Below, one piece after another: positions 8,335-8,502 of a stretch of DNA of 8,502 bases. Position 1 is the first letter of the stretch, and every line of letters starts with the position of its first letter. Location of the stretch: NCBI GenBank assembly GCA_900770205.1, contig CAAGJV010000090.1:1-8502 (forward strand), read 5' to 3'. The notes under the pieces are model-generated. The model was not told the DNA's origin, did not search any database, and worked only from the letters and a program-made list of their open reading frames with translations. This DNA comes from Desulfovibrionaceae bacterium. GTDB lineage: Bacteria > Desulfobacterota > Desulfovibrionia > Desulfovibrionales > Desulfovibrionaceae. Made by a program: the position numbers and the translations under genes.

Positions 8335-8364
8335 AGAATACTTGAGTGCAAGCCGCCATGGCAA
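8335..8364 (-). promoter_or_regulatory. Possible sigma-70-type promoter for the methyltransferase/helicase operon
   Basis: TTGCCA (8364-8359; 5 of 6 to TTGACA) and TATTCT (8340-8335; 4 of 6 to TATAAT) are separated by 18 bases, about 36 bases before the chosen ATG. That would give a short leader containing the AAGGAG site. The match is moderate and was found by eye; other weak AT-rich hexamers exist further upstream, so this is only a candidate. Confidence 0.3.
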
Positions 8365-8413
8365 GAAAAAAGAGGGGGCAGTAGAATCGCAAAATTTTGG
8401 CTACTACCATCAA

Positions 8414-8442
8414 AACCAGGGTAAATCAACCAGGGCAAAATC
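8414..8442. repeat. Two-copy tandem repeat upstream of the operon (possible operator)
   Basis: On the plus strand AACCAGGGTAAATC (8414-8427) is followed at once by AACCAGGGCAAAATC (8428-8442). The copies differ by one substitution and one inserted A. They lie about 50 bases upstream of the candidate -35 box. Adjacent direct repeats ahead of a restriction-modification operon are a common form of regulator binding site, but no controller gene is visible in this window, so the role is a guess. Confidence 0.45.
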
Positions 8443-8502
8443 ATCAAAAATAATAAAAAAAATGACTTGAAAATCCTTTTAATCCTCAACGATATATGGT
8501 AA

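Noticed and set aside
8300..8413. N-terminal extension of the methyltransferase to an ATG at 8413
   Set aside because: The extra 38 residues are hydrophobic leader translation, and the AAGGAG site fits the ATG at 8299 instead.
8286..8489. A 67-codon minus-strand frame with a hydrophobic N-terminus resembling a signal or membrane segment
   Set aside because: The hydrophobic run comes from T-rich leader DNA. It starts at TTG without a good ribosome site and overlaps the methyltransferase start.
8479..8502. Possible last seven codons of an upstream gene (LPYIVED then TAA)
   Set aside because: Too short to separate from chance at the window edge, and no terminator hairpin follows.

Overview
The window is a defence-island fragment from a bacterium of mid-range base composition with clear Shine-Dalgarno sites (AAGGAG, AAAGGA, GGAG). 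Genus cannot be fixed from the sequence. The style of the proteins, especially the HipA-like one, would suit an anaerobic gut or oral bacterium such as a Firmicute, but that is a weak impression. Every supported gene is on the minus strand, so transcription runs from high to low coordinates. The long plus-strand reading frames are antisense shadows.

Layout in transcription order. (1) About 200 bases of AT-rich leader (8300-8502) with a tandem 14/15-base repeat and a possible promoter. (2) A 1301-residue adenine-N6 DNA methyltransferase of the Eco57I/type IIG kind with its own C-terminal TaqI-like target recognition domain (8299-4394). (3) After 35 bases, a 1132-residue protein joining an N-terminal phospholipase D-type nuclease domain to a SNF2-class SF2 helicase (4358-960). 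(4) After 115 bases, a HipA-like serine/threonine kinase gene (844 to the window edge) broken by an in-frame TGA and a frameshift, with its catalytic loop still readable.

The two large genes are intact, closely spaced and together carry every activity of a restriction-modification system: modification and sequence recognition in the first protein, ATP-driven DNA motor and a candidate nuclease in the second. This resembles a type ISP enzyme (LlaGI-like: nuclease, helicase, methylase and recognition domain in one chain) split in two, or the DrmD/DrmMI pair of class 1 DISARM with a PLD domain fused to the helicase and without the DrmA/DrmB/DrmC core in view. It is the best candidate here for an under-described defence system. 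The methylase is encoded first, an order that would let protection build up before cleavage. The decayed HipA-like gene behind it may be a former toxin/defence passenger of the island.
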